Assembly (NCBI GenBank): GCA_033439265.1
Contig: JAVTVX010000035.1
Span: 21,106,001-21,170,000 of the forward strand
DNA from: Dillenia suffruticosa
Taxonomy: Eukaryota; Streptophyta; Magnoliopsida; Dilleniales; Dilleniaceae
Direction: 5' to 3'
Length of the DNA: 64,000 nucleotides
In this document: piece by piece, positions 38,678 to 50,510 of the stretch
Layout: each line of letters opens with the position of its first letter
Numbering within the stretch: the stretch's first letter is position 1
Translations under genes and position numbers: made by a program
Notes under the pieces: generated by a model
The model's database searches: none
Seen by the model: only the letters and a program-made list of their open reading frames with translations
What the model was told of the DNA's origin: nothing

Positions 38678-40999
38678 TTATATGGCTTTATCCATCAACT
38701 GAATTGGGGCCAAAATGTTGGTTTTACTGGTCTCGACAATACACCCATTCATGACCATTTCTTCCAGCATGAAATGTGCTTTCTCGAGATGGAACATGAT
38801 ATCCAATTCACACTGCAGAATTAACAGACATAAAATAAGAAGAGGGCCAAACATGTTCTAGAAATGGAAGGGCACAGATATTGAATCACATTTAACACTT
38901 ACAACATTGCCAAAATGGCGATCCATGGTTTCAACCAACAGATGTATGAACTCCAGAATTGCAAGCTCATTCTGAGAACAGAAGAAAAGATGTATCATGG
39001 AAAATGTGCCATAATAGATTTGAACATCACCAAAACTCAAAACTGATTTGGTTGACTGATTTGGCTATCCAATATCATGATCTAAAACATGGTTGACATT
39101 GAATGGAAGTTAAAACCTCACATATTCCCATTTTGACATCCCTGTAAGGATAATGACGTTGAAGGTGCAGAAAGAGCTATATCAAGTTCTCATGGCCGAG
39201 CAGCATCAAGAATCTTTTTTTTTTTTTTTGAATTTCTGGCAACAAGTACTGCCTGATGGATGGACAAGGCTTCCAACATCAACAAAAAATTATCAGCAAC
39301 ATGGAAAAAATGAGAACCAAAATCCATGGGCCCCATTTAAGATCCTCATAAGGATAATGATATTGAAGGGACAGAAACAGATGAATCAAGTTCTCATGGC
39401 CGAGAGGCATCAAATTTTTTTTTTATATATATTTTTTATTTTTCTCTGCTAACACCAAAGGACTATCTGATGGATAAATAAGGTTCCAAACATCAGCAAT
39501 AAATTATCAAAAACATGTAAAATGTAAGATATGAGAACCCAAAATCTACAGTCAAATTCAGGGCAAACTGCTGCTACTGATAATAATCAATTCTAGCAAT
39601 GTATGCATCTTCATAAATTCAGCAAAATACCAAAATTTCCAAACAAACGAGTATTGATGAGGACTGAAACATATAGCGACAATGCTACAGTCATTGACAT
39701 ATGACCAAAAGTGACCTGGGGGCGAACAGATTCTTATCGGACTAGTGTCACTTTTTACAGCTAACTGAGAATAAATATGGGGTTTACACCCAAAAGGTGG
39801 CCAATGTTCATATTAGCCCAAAAGACAGTGACACCATAACTCAATAGTATGCCAACAGGCCTCATACCTAACTAATGGCTCTATGATGCTTGAGCAGACC
39901 ACTTTGATTGGAAGAGGACACAATGCAGTTTGTAAATTCTTTCCATGCAAACATCTGAACTGTTATAAATTAACAAAAATGCATTCTGAATAAAATGGGC
40001 AGTCTGGAATTGTGCAATTTCTGTTCTAGTCAATAGAGAGGGTAAATAGAAGCCATCAAAAGTACTTACTTCATCATTGTCAACTCCAATCAAGAAAAAC
40101 AGTGAGGCATAGCGTCTATAGACAATTTTGTAGTTGCGATGCTCGACAAAAGAACACTGTTTACATATGTGGAACAACATTATCAGAAGAAACCCATATA
40201 GTATCCCACAGAAAAACAGAGGTATCCGAAAACAAAAACCTTATGTGACACAAATTCATTGGTCACACAAAAGCAAATGATAGCACATAGTACCATGTAA
40301 TTATTCACTATTAGGATGACGTAAAAAAATTCCCAAAAACAGCATCAACATATGAAACCAAGATCAATTACGTCATTTCACAACCACTAATGCTAATAAT
40401 CTGAGCATCAACCTAAGTAGTCAACACAAGAGCAACAGGGGATCCAAATAACCTTAAAGTTTATTCGCTTACTGCTAGCTGTGTGTCAATTCATGCAACG
40501 AAACAAATTACAATGAACTAGAGCAAGAGAGAACAACTTATCATAGTTTAACAAAATTTTCTCCCCAAAATAATTAAAACAAAACATCGAACAGTTCTCC
40601 AGTTAACATATGTTGACTAGTAAATTCTAGTTCCAAATCTGAGGCATATAATTTAATCCAATCAAATCGAAAGCAAAAATTGGAACTAAAATAGTCTCTA
40701 AAACTGCGATCTGGTAATAAAATGGAGATTACAATAACCAACATTTGAGAAGTCGAAATTGGGAATGACTGATTCCAATGTGATTAGTGTTTGTTAACTC
40801 AATTCCGATTTTAGAACGAAACTCGTGCAAGTTTAGGGAGGGAGGGCGGGAGAGAGACCTGTTGCTCGGTTCGAGCGAGGCATTTGCGGACGATTTCACC
40901 TTCAAGAGCACGTCGTTCTTCGAGGGTTAGGTACTCGTAGTATTGTGCCAGTCTTGTTTGTCCTTGCTTGTTCACCATCAATATGAATCTGATCCCCAT
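38678..40999 (-). CDS. AP4S: AP-4 complex subunit sigma
   Basis: Small chain of the AP-4 adaptor, which sorts cargo at the trans-Golgi network (in plants linked to vacuolar sorting). Exons in transcript order: 40999-40859, 40156-40070, 38971-38903, 38812-38678, giving 143 aa, the usual length. It starts [20 protein letters not shown] and carries the sigma-chain signature in [20 protein letters not shown]. The start [23 protein letters not shown] and the end IQLMDKAI identify AP-4 rather than AP-1, AP-2 or AP-3 sigma. Introns are GT-AG; intron 1 opens with GTCTCTCTC, a pyrimidine-rich donor. Intron 2 holds a 204-bp tandem duplication. A transposon sits about 150 bp upstream of the start codon. 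Confidence 0.95.
39146..39555. repeat. 204-bp tandem duplication in AP-4 sigma intron 2
   Basis: Both copies (starting at 39146 and 39350) contain AAGGATAATGA, ATCAAGTTCTCATGGCCGAG, a T run, CTGATGGAT, AAATTATCA and GAGAACC in the same order. They differ by small indels and T-run length. Confidence 0.88.
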
Positions 41000-41152
41000 T
41001 GTTTTCCCTAGAGAGAGAGAGAGAGTGTGTGTGTGTGTGTGTGTTTTGTTTGATCAGAGAAGAGAAGGAAATGATTCTTCAGCTGAATTGGAGTCTTCTC
41101 TTGGGGAACTTTGGTTAGCGATGCCAGATTCAAATTAGATTCGGTCAGTGAT

Positions 41153-41437
41153 GGAAAAGAGATAAATTATGTAAAGTCAATTTAACCCAAATTCATAAAT
41201 TGTTCTTTAAATTTCAAAACACAATTATTGAAAATCTAGATTTTAAAAACCATAACTTCTTAGTTTTTTTTTTTTTGTTAATAACAGTATTTAACTGGCC
41301 ATTAAGTGCTGATTTGGTTCAATATGACAGATTATGTGGATATCGCATATTAAAAATTACTGATATATCACGCGATACATTAGTACCATCACAAACAATA
41401 GTGTCATGCTGACGTGATAGTATCACGTTATCATCCT
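41153..41437. repeat. Left terminal inverted repeat
   Basis: Shared blocks with the reverse complement of the right end, in order, include AGATAA(A)TTA, AAATTCATAAAT, AACCATAACTTC / AATCATAACTTC, TTAATAAC, AACTG(G/A)(C/T)CATTAA, TTCAA(T/C)(A/G)TGAC(A/G)GATTATGT and TAGTGTCA. Similarity continues inward to about 41437. Confidence 0.82.
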
Positions 41438-41658
41438 AAATTAATAAAATTTAATTTTTTTAAAATTAATAAAAATTAAAAAATTATTTATAAAAAATTA
41501 AATTTAAACTCTATTATATTAATTAAAATTTGTCATTTTCTCTCTCCTCTCCACTTTCTCTCTATCCTCTCTCTTACTGAAAAAATGAAAAAACATTTTC
41601 TCTCTCCTTCCCTCCCCTTTCTCTTCTCTCCTCCCTCGTCGCTGAGAGAGTCTTGTTT

Positions 41659-42300
41659 TGGCAACGACCCATCAGAATCCAAAACAAAATCCACCTTCTC
41701 CTCACCATTCAAACAAACATTTTGCTCAGTTACACCAGAATCAACACTTCTATTCCCTCCATTCATCACCGCGTGCCACGTGCAGTTGCACTCAATGCAC
41801 TCAATTAGGGTTAGGGTTTCTCTCTCTCTCATAATAATTGAATTCCCAACCAAATTCCCTTGAACTCTCCTTCTTCTCTCTCTATCAGCCTCATCAGGCG
41901 CAAACTCTGTATCACATCATTGACAATGCTATCCGACAAACCCTCACGATTCTTCTTTAAAACTGAAGAAGTAAACAAATTAGAAATTTTCTGCTTACCC
42001 ATTAGAGCAGCAGCCTGAGAGAGAGCAGTGGGTTTCTTTAAAGGTGGCTCCCTCTTTTTCTCCACCAGTTTCTTCTTACTCGGCTTTTCCAATTCGTTGC
42101 CGGATTCATCTGAAGACGGAGGGAGACCACCCTGAGTCCAATCCTCTGCTTGACCTTCGTCGCCGTAGCCAAGGGTGTCGTTGTTGTCGACGATGAAATT
42201 GCCATAATCCTCACGGCGTTTGGCGACTAGGATGTTCTAGGCGTCGTCGTCAACGATGTCATAGATTGAATCTTCGATTTTGATTTGGGACTCGGTAATC
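41659..42300 (-). pseudogene. DNA polymerase alpha catalytic subunit, N-terminal fragment (captured)
   Basis: On the minus strand the frame reads IKIEDSIYDIVDDDA, a TAG stop (42240-42238), then NILVAKRREDYGNFIVDN, LGYGDEGQAEDWTQGG and MGKQKISNLFTSSVLKK. After a 1-nt frameshift near 41910 it reads EFAPDEADRE, and further on MNGGNRSVDSGVTEQN and VDFVLDSDGSLP. The order of these motifs fits the N-terminal, non-catalytic region of plant POLA1 (acidic patch, FIVDDDGLGYGD-type motif, MFTSS-type motif, P-D-E-x-D-R). About 640 bp of coding-like sequence is retained. The stop, the frameshift, and loss of both the start and the polymerase domain make it nonfunctional. Confidence 0.8.
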
Positions 42301-42342
42301 TACAGAACTGCACAGGAGATTGAGGAGAGAGAGAGAGAGGAC

Positions 42343-42625
42343 GATGACATAATACTATCGTATCAGTATAAGTATTGACGTGACACTAATACGTGTGACG
42401 GTGTTAACATGTCATGTAAGCAATTTATGACACATAGTATTTACATAATCCGTCACGTTGAATTAACTTAGTATTTAATGATCAGTTAGATATCGTTATT
42501 AATGAAAGGATCGAAGTTATGATTTTTAAAATTTAAATCCTTAATTATTATATTTTAAAATTTAGAGACTGATTTATGAATTTAGAATAAAATTAACGAT
42601 TTGACATGTAATTATCTACCGAGGA
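42343..42625. repeat. Right terminal inverted repeat
   Basis: This is the inverted partner of 41153-41437. The best-matching core is 42440-42500, where the reverse complement reads TTCAACGTGACGGATTATGT against TTCAATATGACAGATTATGT on the left. Confidence 0.82.
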
Positions 42626-42639
42626 ATTCGGTCACTGAT

Positions 42640-43267
42640 TGATATCTTAACAATTTATCCATCAATTTACAGTTTTTCATTATGTCCATATGAAATGAAT
42701 ATTTTATCCTTTTTCTCTCTTTTGATCGGATGAAAAATGCCCTTCACGGCCTTTAGACTTGGGCAATTTTTTATTTTATTTTTATTTTTTTTCCCCTCTC
42801 TCTCTCCCCTGATCAGCATCAGTCTGTTTCTACGTCGTTCTTCTAAAATGGTGAAACCTGTGGGAAAGAATGAGCTTCCCAAGGAAAGCTCTTCAAACAA
42901 GATCACATTGTTGTTGTAATATATATATCATTGCACATTCTACTCCAAAATTGATCGATTTTGGAGAATGCACACCATTGAAACTTTCCTTAAAAGTGCT
43001 TTAAGCATCCATTATAGTGCAAAACTCATAGGAATAGCCTTGTTCTCTGCAAATGACTTTATTCAAAGAAGAAATATGTACACACAGAATCATCATTTTG
43101 GGTACTAAAAAAGACATGTTCCCATATGACAGTACGAGTTCTACGACCTCACAGTATTCATCAGAATCCTACCAGCCCAAACATAGTGGCTAGAAAAAAC
43201 AAAAATGGCGAACAACACCCAGAATAATTAATAGAAATCTGCTAACCACAGAAACCATTCCTGGAAC
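42640..43267. other. Spacer downstream of the PFK gene
   Basis: Contains the PFK 3' region and pyrimidine-rich DNA near 42770-42800. Open frames at 42667-42906 (-) and 42737-42919 (+) overlap each other in low-complexity sequence and are not supported. Confidence 0.5.
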
Positions 43268-46200
43268 TTATATCATCCCGTTCACGGGCATATTATCATC
43301 TATCTCCAACTGACTTTGTGATTCTTCATCATCTCCCTTGTCTTCAATGATATCCTTGGGACTCAAAAAGCTTGGCTGGTTCGTAGAAGAGAGAAGCCTA
43401 GCCCACATCCTGTCTGTTATCACAACGTTGTTCTGTTTCTCAGTGATTCGCTGCAACACATGACCAACAATAACCTAGGAGTCAGCAACAAGCTCGATGG
43501 TACTCAACCTTGGCTAAGTTGTAAGATTTCATGGTTGAAACATGGCCAAAATATCAGAGGAAAAAAAAAACGTGGAAAAATGTAAAGATTTTCCTTTCAT
43601 TTACTGCAATTCCAAATATTTACAAGGCAAAAAAAAAAAAAAAAAAAAAGTTTAGTCATCTGCAATTAAATACTTACATAAAAAGGTATATAAGAATGTC
43701 TGCCATTGACAGGTCCAACCGTAAAACCTGTGTAGCCTGCCATGGCCCCATGAACAGCACTCTGTGCAAGAAGTGTGCAGTAGACATTGTCAGACGCATT
43801 ACTTGGAATGGCTCTGATCATATATGTGGGATCTACAAGCAAGATAGAAACATACTGTCAGATCATCCATTTCACAGTTTCTGAGTTCCAAAGGAAGGTA
43901 CAACAAAGTGGAATAGAAATCAAATATCACCAACCTATATATTTGAGATTTATAGCCATCTTATTCCGTCCTGCAAAATGATCCTGCAAAACAGAAACAG
44001 AACTCATCAGTCCGTCAGCAGAGAAGTTGCATTGGGCAGTCTTGTATCTATTGATGGAAGTATTACAGAACGCAAAGACAAAAGTGCTCAAGAGGTTAAT
44101 TCAGATCCATTAGTAGCCACACCCTCAACCATAATAGTAAGGATGTAAAAGCGAAACTTCATAAAGTCGGTACATTCTAATCATCTCTCTGATGCAATGG
44201 CTGCTGAGCCTCCAAATCCAACAGGATATTGAATAAATGCTCTTCAGTTATTAATTGCTAATCATTCATCAGATGTGACCCTCAAGGCAAACTCGGAAGT
44301 TTCTATTCATACGCATAAGTGCATCAGTTAAGACATGAAAAGACGTGAAAAAACAACAAATTTAAGTAACGGACAACATGCCAAGTACATTGCTTAAAGT
44401 GATAACCATTAACGCCATTAACCCATTCTCTTTTAGCAGTAGATAACATATTTGGATTAGGATCCAAACCTTGATCTTCTGGGAAATCCAAAGCCCTACA
44501 TCCTGGAGAAGCTTGTTTCCTGATGGATCCTGCTGCTCCATAGAGCGCATGCTCTCAGAAACAAGCTCCTGTCCCGCACCCTCAGCTATAACAATAACCA
44601 TGTGACCATTTTCTTTGAGTCGTTTCTCTATGTATTCAAAAAGTCCACCAGACCCTTCCAAATAAAATGGCGACTCTGGAATTAAGCAGCAATCAACATC
44701 TCGGCTTGCAAGAGTAGCATACATTGCAATGAAACCTGCACATAGAAGTTCATTTTAGACTGACTGATATTTGAGAAAAATCCATTTAGAAAGAATCAAA
44801 TAACCGAACGCTCACAGTAAAGAATCAAAATGTGACAAACGAAGAATCAACCAAAAGTCAATAACCCCCCCCCCCCCCCCACAAAAAAAGAAGAATGAAT
44901 CAATCAAAAAGTTATTTTAACCTTTAAAATATGACACAAATACCAATTTATAATTGCCACTCTGCAGATTTAACATTTCAATTCCATTAACTATTTTGCT
45001 CATGATCAACTCCTCCAACATGAAAATTAGAGATGATGTTCAACATTAAAATAGAACAAATGTACCACCACAAAAAGTTTTCTTCTCCCGATTCTCATCA
45101 TACATAGTGTGCAGAGAATTATTCAGCCATGGAATATACATTATCTATGTCGAATGCATAATCCCAGCAATACAGATTCTACTTACCACTGTAGCGACCC
45201 ATCAGCTTAACAACTCCAATGCCATTCTCGACACTTTCAGCTTCAACATGGGCTGCATTAATTGCACGCTGGGCCTCCTCAACAGCAGTGTCAAAACCAA
45301 AGGACTTGTCAATAACCTGCATAAGATGAAAGAAAGATGATTAAAAAGGGTAGGACTTTCTTTTGAGTAACTTGTGTATCACTTAGTACACAATATAACA
45401 AGCAGGCAGGAGATTAGATACCGGAATGTCATTATCAATCGTTTTGGGAATCCCAGCTACAGCGACTTTCAGACCACGCCTCCTAATTTCCTGCAAGTTG
45501 AAGAATGAGTTAAGAACAGTATCACTGAAGGTTGCAACAGAGAACATTTAATGTCAATAATGACAATACCTCAAAAATCACTGATGCTCCCTTTTGAGTT
45601 CCATCTCCTCCAAGAATGTAAACCTGTGAGAAAAAAGGCTTTCAATCTATTATCTTTCTTGCACAGCGTATCCAGGATAAATGGGTGCCAATTGAGGAAG
45701 GCATCTTTTATATACCTGGTTAATTCCCCGGTCCTGGATGCTGTCAACTATCTTTGCGGTGACATGGCCACCTCGTGATGTCCCAAGAATGGTCCCACCG
45801 CGTTTATGTATATCATTAACAACCTTAGGGTTTAGGGTAATAGTATTTCGAGAATAAAATCCCCTGTATCCGCCCTGAAAATCCAAAATAACCGTAAGCA
45901 GATGTTAGCTGGACAATTTCTCTTGCCAAACATCCAGTTACATCTATTTACATCCATGACTATTTTCAGAAACAAATCAAGCCACTTAAAGGAAAATATC
46001 TGACTTGAAGAAATCACGACTCTATTGATTTACCTCTATTCCTAGAATTTTGGTTACACCATACATATAGGACAAGCCACAAACAATTTCCCTAATCACA
46101 GTGTTGAGTCCAGGACATAGTCCCCCGCATGTCACAATACAAGCATGCACTTCATCAGAATCAAAATACACCTGAAAAACATTCAGAAACCAAACATTAC

Positions 46201-47302
46201 TAACAACAAACCTTATTCAATTGTACCATAGTTAATGGGAAGAGATTCAGAGACATACTTTTTGACGGGGTCCAGCACGCCTAAAATGAATGCCTCTTGG
46301 ACTATTCTTATGAACAACAACCTGCAGAGCAAGGAAAGCACAATACACGTTGGCATTCAGTAGAGAAGACAAACATTGTGCTCCAATGATTCTGTGCCTG
46401 GAATTCAGATTCATGAAGAGGGACTTTTGTTAAAGGTAAATTAAAAGACTTTAGGAGAAATGCATGTATAGCTTAATCAATCCGTTTAAAAGTACTGCCA
46501 TTTGTGACGCAGCAAAATCAATAAAATTATTATATAAAACGATGTTCATGTAACGCCACATCTAGTCAGATCCAAATGATAAATAGCATTTTATCTGAGT
46601 TAAGAAAGGGCTGTGAAGACTAATCCATACTGTCCATGTCCGTACAAACAAAGCAAAACATTGATGAACAGCAAGACAAAGGAAAATCACCTTCTGTTGA
46701 ACAGTGTCGTCTACATTGACAAAATACTGCCTGCAGAAAAGTTAAAACCAAACAAAGCAAAAAATCGTAATTACACATCACCAGCAAAACCTTGATAATA
46801 ATCGTTACCATTGAAGACAGACGAGAAAAACTAAAACTTAATTTAAAAAAATCAAAATTAATTTTTTAATGTGAAAAAGGAAAGCAAATTAGACTTACTT
46901 AACAACTGAATATGCAGGATTGTCTTGCAAGGGATTCGGATATGTCTGCCACACAAAATCGAGAAAAGCAAAATTAAAAAAACCAAATCAATCTGAACCC
47001 AGAGAGAGAGAGAGAGAGAGAGAGCATACGGGAAGATCCGGAGTGTAGTCAGAAAGATGAGGAACGTCTTCGAGAACATAACCGCCATAGCCATTAACAA
47101 TCTTCTTGGGAGAATGATTAGCAGAATCACCCATCGCGTTTTTCGAAGAAGAAGACGACGATCGAACCGAAACGAAATTCAATTTCTGATTTCTCGGACT
47201 AGAATTGGAAATAGGACAACAACGATCGAAGTGATTAATCTTCGACTTATGATTCAAACACGATACTGAAGAAAATGAAGAAGAGCTTAGAATCGATTTC
47301 AT
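43268..47302 (-). CDS. PFK3: ATP-dependent 6-phosphofructokinase, PFK3-like
   Basis: Phosphorylates fructose 6-phosphate to the 1,6-bisphosphate in glycolysis. Exons in transcript order: 47302-47030, 46945-46899, 46730-46691, 46321-46259, 46171-46034, 45874-45716, 45623-45570, 45490-45422, 45316-45187, 44735-44470, 43983-43935, 43832-43678, 43450-43268, giving 541 aa. Motifs: [23 protein letters not shown] (Gly after GGD marks ATP rather than PPi use), [23 protein letters not shown], and [13 protein letters not shown]. Plant ATP-PFKs combine this Gly with the Lys of PKTIDND, as here. The first 56 residues are Ser/Asn/Lys-rich with few acidic residues, unlike the cytosolic PFK3 start; they could be a plastid transit peptide, or translation may start at the internal [11 protein letters not shown] (47134-47132). 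Oddity: the conserved SRGGHDT reads SRGGHVT (GTC at 45763-45761). Intron 1 begins GTATGC followed by a CT array. Confidence 0.93.
44866..44880. repeat. C(15) homopolymer in PFK intron 9
   Basis: A run of about 15 C followed by a short A-rich stretch. Its length may be uncertain. Confidence 0.85.
47000..47024. repeat. (GA)n / (CT)n tract at start of PFK intron 1
   Basis: On the transcribed strand this is GTATGCTCTCTCT..., a CT array starting 5 nt after the splice donor. Similar tracts start MIOX and AP-4 sigma intron 1. Confidence 0.9.
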
Positions 47303-50300
47303 TCAAGGAAAATTGATTAATGAAATTAGAGAGAGACGCCATTTCCGTTAATATAAAGGAGTGTGTTGACTATTCGCAGTTGTGAAAACGACGACCTTTC
47401 TTAGAATTTTCTTGAGAAAAAAACCTTTGGGCTTTGTCTGTTTCTGCTAAAGGGGCTTGATGGAAATAGAAACAGGAGGAGATTATGGTTTTTGACGGTC
47501 AGAGAGATTCACAGAACTTTGGAGAGGATGAGGAAGAAGAAGAAGAGAGAGAAAGCGCATGGTCTAGTCATAGAAAATTCATTCTACCTCCAGATTCGGT
47601 CAATTTAAATTAAAATTAAAATGGCATAATTGGGGCTTCGAAAGGATCCTGAATTACGGAAACACCACTGGTGCGCTCTCTGTGTGCGTGTGTGGGTCGT
47701 GCTTTGTGACCGTGACTGCATGCTTCTCTCATCTCATAATGTACATATATATAATGGAGTTCTATGTGTGTCTTGAAAAGCATTGGCTAGTTCCGACCAT
47801 CCCATGCCATTTTGTCAAACTTTAGGTCATTCACTCCCTCTCATGCCTAAAGTGATCTTCAAGACATTGGAGGTGAATAAACTGACCTTTTTTTTTTTAT
47901 TATTTTTAAGACAAAAAGAAAAGTATGATTTGTTGTTCTTAATTTATGAGTTGATGATGTTTCATCTTCTATGATGGCACGAGTGATAATAGATTTTGAG
48001 ACAAAGAAAGAAAAATACAAATGGACTATCCGTTTATGGACAATGAAATATTCTCATAAATTAAATATATTCTTTAATATGATCATTTTTTTTATATATT
48101 TAAAACACATTCGAATTTAATTTAATTAAAAAAAAAAAAAAAGAATAATATGCCACTTTGATTTGACTCTTCCCTACAGTTAAAGTGGTTAAGAAAACCT
48201 TTAGGAAACAAGGGAGACAGGATAGCTAAGGTGGGGTCGCTGCATTTATTTATAGCAAAATTTATTTTGTTCTATAAAACGTATAGTTAAATAACCAAAA
48301 AAGAAAAAAGTGACCAAACTCACGAATCCAACCTGCGAAATATTATATTTCATGTCACATTTGGTAATGGGAATAACAACTAACATAATAATTAATACGC
48401 GAATTTGCCCCTCAATTTATGAACTTCCATTTTGTATTATGGAATCCTACCTATAAGATTTCATGGTCGTTTGGCACAGCTCTTTCTATGCTTGTTTCCC
48501 TTCTTTTTTCCCAAGGGAGGAACTATGTTCTACTATAAATCTCTACCTTAAACAAAAAATAATAATAAAAAAAGAATCGATTAATAAGAGTCTTTTTGGT
48601 TGTCCTGTAAAATAAATAATTTATTTTTTTAATAACGGTTGTACATATAGAAGAGACCCATATGAATTACGATTTTTGGGTGTATGGTTGCCAAGATTTA
48701 AATTCTGGGTAGACCCTTGAACTGTATGTAAAATGGTTTAAAAAAGATGAGACAGTTTAGTGATTCAAATTTTCTCTCATAATCTGATAATTCTAAATTT
48801 AAATCTCTATATAATAAAAAAAAATAGTTCAGAGAAAAGGCGGGCATCTCTTGACATAAGGAGATATAAATGTAAGATAAAGATGTATCTCACTTTAGAT
48901 TAGTAAAATGATTTGACTTCAAATTTCTAAGTTGAGAAGAATCGATGTTTTGTTACATGTTTTTTGGATCCGGACAAGCATTACCCATCGATCCCTTGAA
49001 CCTCTAATTAAAAAAATTATGGATATATAACTATTGACCACCGTATGGTATCAATCGATCCCTTTGGAAATTTTCTTTTCTATTATAGAGTTAAAAAAAG
49101 AAAAAAGAAGGCCAGGCGACTTCATTTATTGGCCTGGAAAGGTTGTCAAAGTCTAAAATGGTGCCCCTTCACCTACCACGAAACCCGTGTCTTGCTCTTC
49201 TCTTTTCTTGGTCTTTTATCACGAGTGGTTTTCTTTTCCTTTCCCCAACAATACATCACGAAATTTCTGTTTTCTAAACTTGCCACCTGGAAATTTAGAC
49301 CTTCCTTTATTCATCTGACGAATTTATGGCTTCTAGAGCAATCTCTAAATTCAAACCTTGCATAAGCCAGCTATGTTGACAAGTGTTCTAAGAATACCCA
49401 TTTTCCTTAACGTGCCATCTCTTTCCCAGGGTTTGAGAAACATTATTCTACACAGAATAGGTAGAATGATTCATACCGGCGCTCACACTATTCGTTTCTC
49501 TTATTTTCGCCATTAGAATGGGCTTGCCACAACATAAATTTATCACTCGTATTTTTTTTTGTCTCTAGTTTGATCACCTTTTAGATTTCGCACTGACTAA
49601 TCAGAATCGATTCGTTATTAGGTTTGTTTTCGAGAGATCTCTCAATATAATTTTTTTTATTCTTATGTTAAGTCAAATCCGGATATGGTTAAAAAGTTAA
49701 CGCTCTTCCTACTAAACTAATCAAACGTTCAATATTTATCACTTGTATTTGTATTCTGTCACTCAGACTCCACATCTATTTCTTTTTTTTTTTTTTTTTT
49801 TTGGTAATAGTGAAAGTCTAAGTACGCAACAATCGATAACTCATGCGCAGGTAAAACACGTCCGAGCAGAGGGTTTAAAATTTTCAGAAAAATGATTTTT
49901 GCTCTTAGATGTTCAAACAAAATTTTAATAGAACGACACTCACATTAATGTTAAATATCAAAAACCAAATTTAACATTAGTGTGAGTGTTGATTATACTT
50001 TTACTTCAAAACTTTGTTCAAAGTGACCTCTCGAGCTCAATTAAAAAAAAAAAAAAAAAAAACTTAGTGCAAAAATCTAACTCTTGCCATAATGAGTTGA
50101 GTTTAAGTAATTTATTGTTTAATTTAATTTATTTGCTATCACCCCTAGTTAGGAGTTTGAGATATAATTTCAGTAGTATTATATAATTCTTATTAAAAAA
50201 TATATATGAAAAAAAGAAGACTCTCATATAATCAACACTATTTTTGACTCAATAAATTGCATTCTTCATTAGTTTTTTTTTTTTTTAATTTATTTCATAG

Positions 50301-50510
50301 AGGTTGTAACAATCGTAAAAATACATACGTTTACGAAATTTTAAACACAAGATATTGATAAAAATATTTAAATAAAAATTCTTTACCACTCAATTATTCT
50401 TGTAAGTACTTCTTCTTGTATTTCTTAATAATATTGACATTTTTCATATAAATATTGCTCCTGATCACATTGCCTCCTTTATTACGTCAAGTCGGTGTAG
50501 CGAAGTGATT
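47303..50510. other. Spacer between PFK promoter and Nudix 3' end
   Basis: 3.2 kb. The first few hundred bases are the PFK promoter and leader. The rest is AT-rich with a dispersed repeat copy (about 49590-49735), a T(20) run near 49783 and an A(19) run near 50043. Short open frames (for example 49045-49365) look like chance. Confidence 0.55.
49590..49735 (+). repeat. Dispersed AT-rich repeat, copy
   Basis: Contains TCTCTCAATATAATTTTTTT and ATTCTTATGTTAAGTCAAAT followed by a CTACTAAACTAATCAAACG end, in the family order. Other copies carry CTCTTAATATAATTTTTT-type versions. Confidence 0.5.

Larger units (their letters stand above)
41153..42625. mobile_element. Pack-MULE-like transposon carrying a POLA1 fragment
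   Basis: A non-autonomous DNA element of about 1.47 kb with long terminal inverted repeats (about 41153-41437 and 42343-42625) enclosing a decayed fragment of the DNA polymerase alpha catalytic-subunit gene. Directly outside both ends lies the same 14-bp word, ATTCGGTCAGTGAT (41139-41152) and ATTCGGTCACTGAT (42626-42639), differing at one base. This looks like a target-site duplication, though longer than the usual 8-11 bp for Mutator-like elements, so the true ends may be a few bases further out. No transposase was found. Long inverted repeats plus captured host gene sequence are the hallmarks of Pack-MULEs. Confidence 0.8.

Noticed and set aside
41829-42092. 87-codon minus-strand frame as an intact small gene
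   Set aside because: Its sequence is an internal piece of the captured polymerase alpha fragment, with a stop upstream and a frameshift downstream.
42667-42919. Overlapping frames on both strands near the PFK 3' end
   Set aside because: Low-complexity Lys/Phe-rich translations from poly-purine/pyrimidine DNA.
43531-43884. 117-codon plus-strand frame
   Set aside because: Runs antisense through PFK exon 12 and an A(18) tract, so it is a shadow frame.
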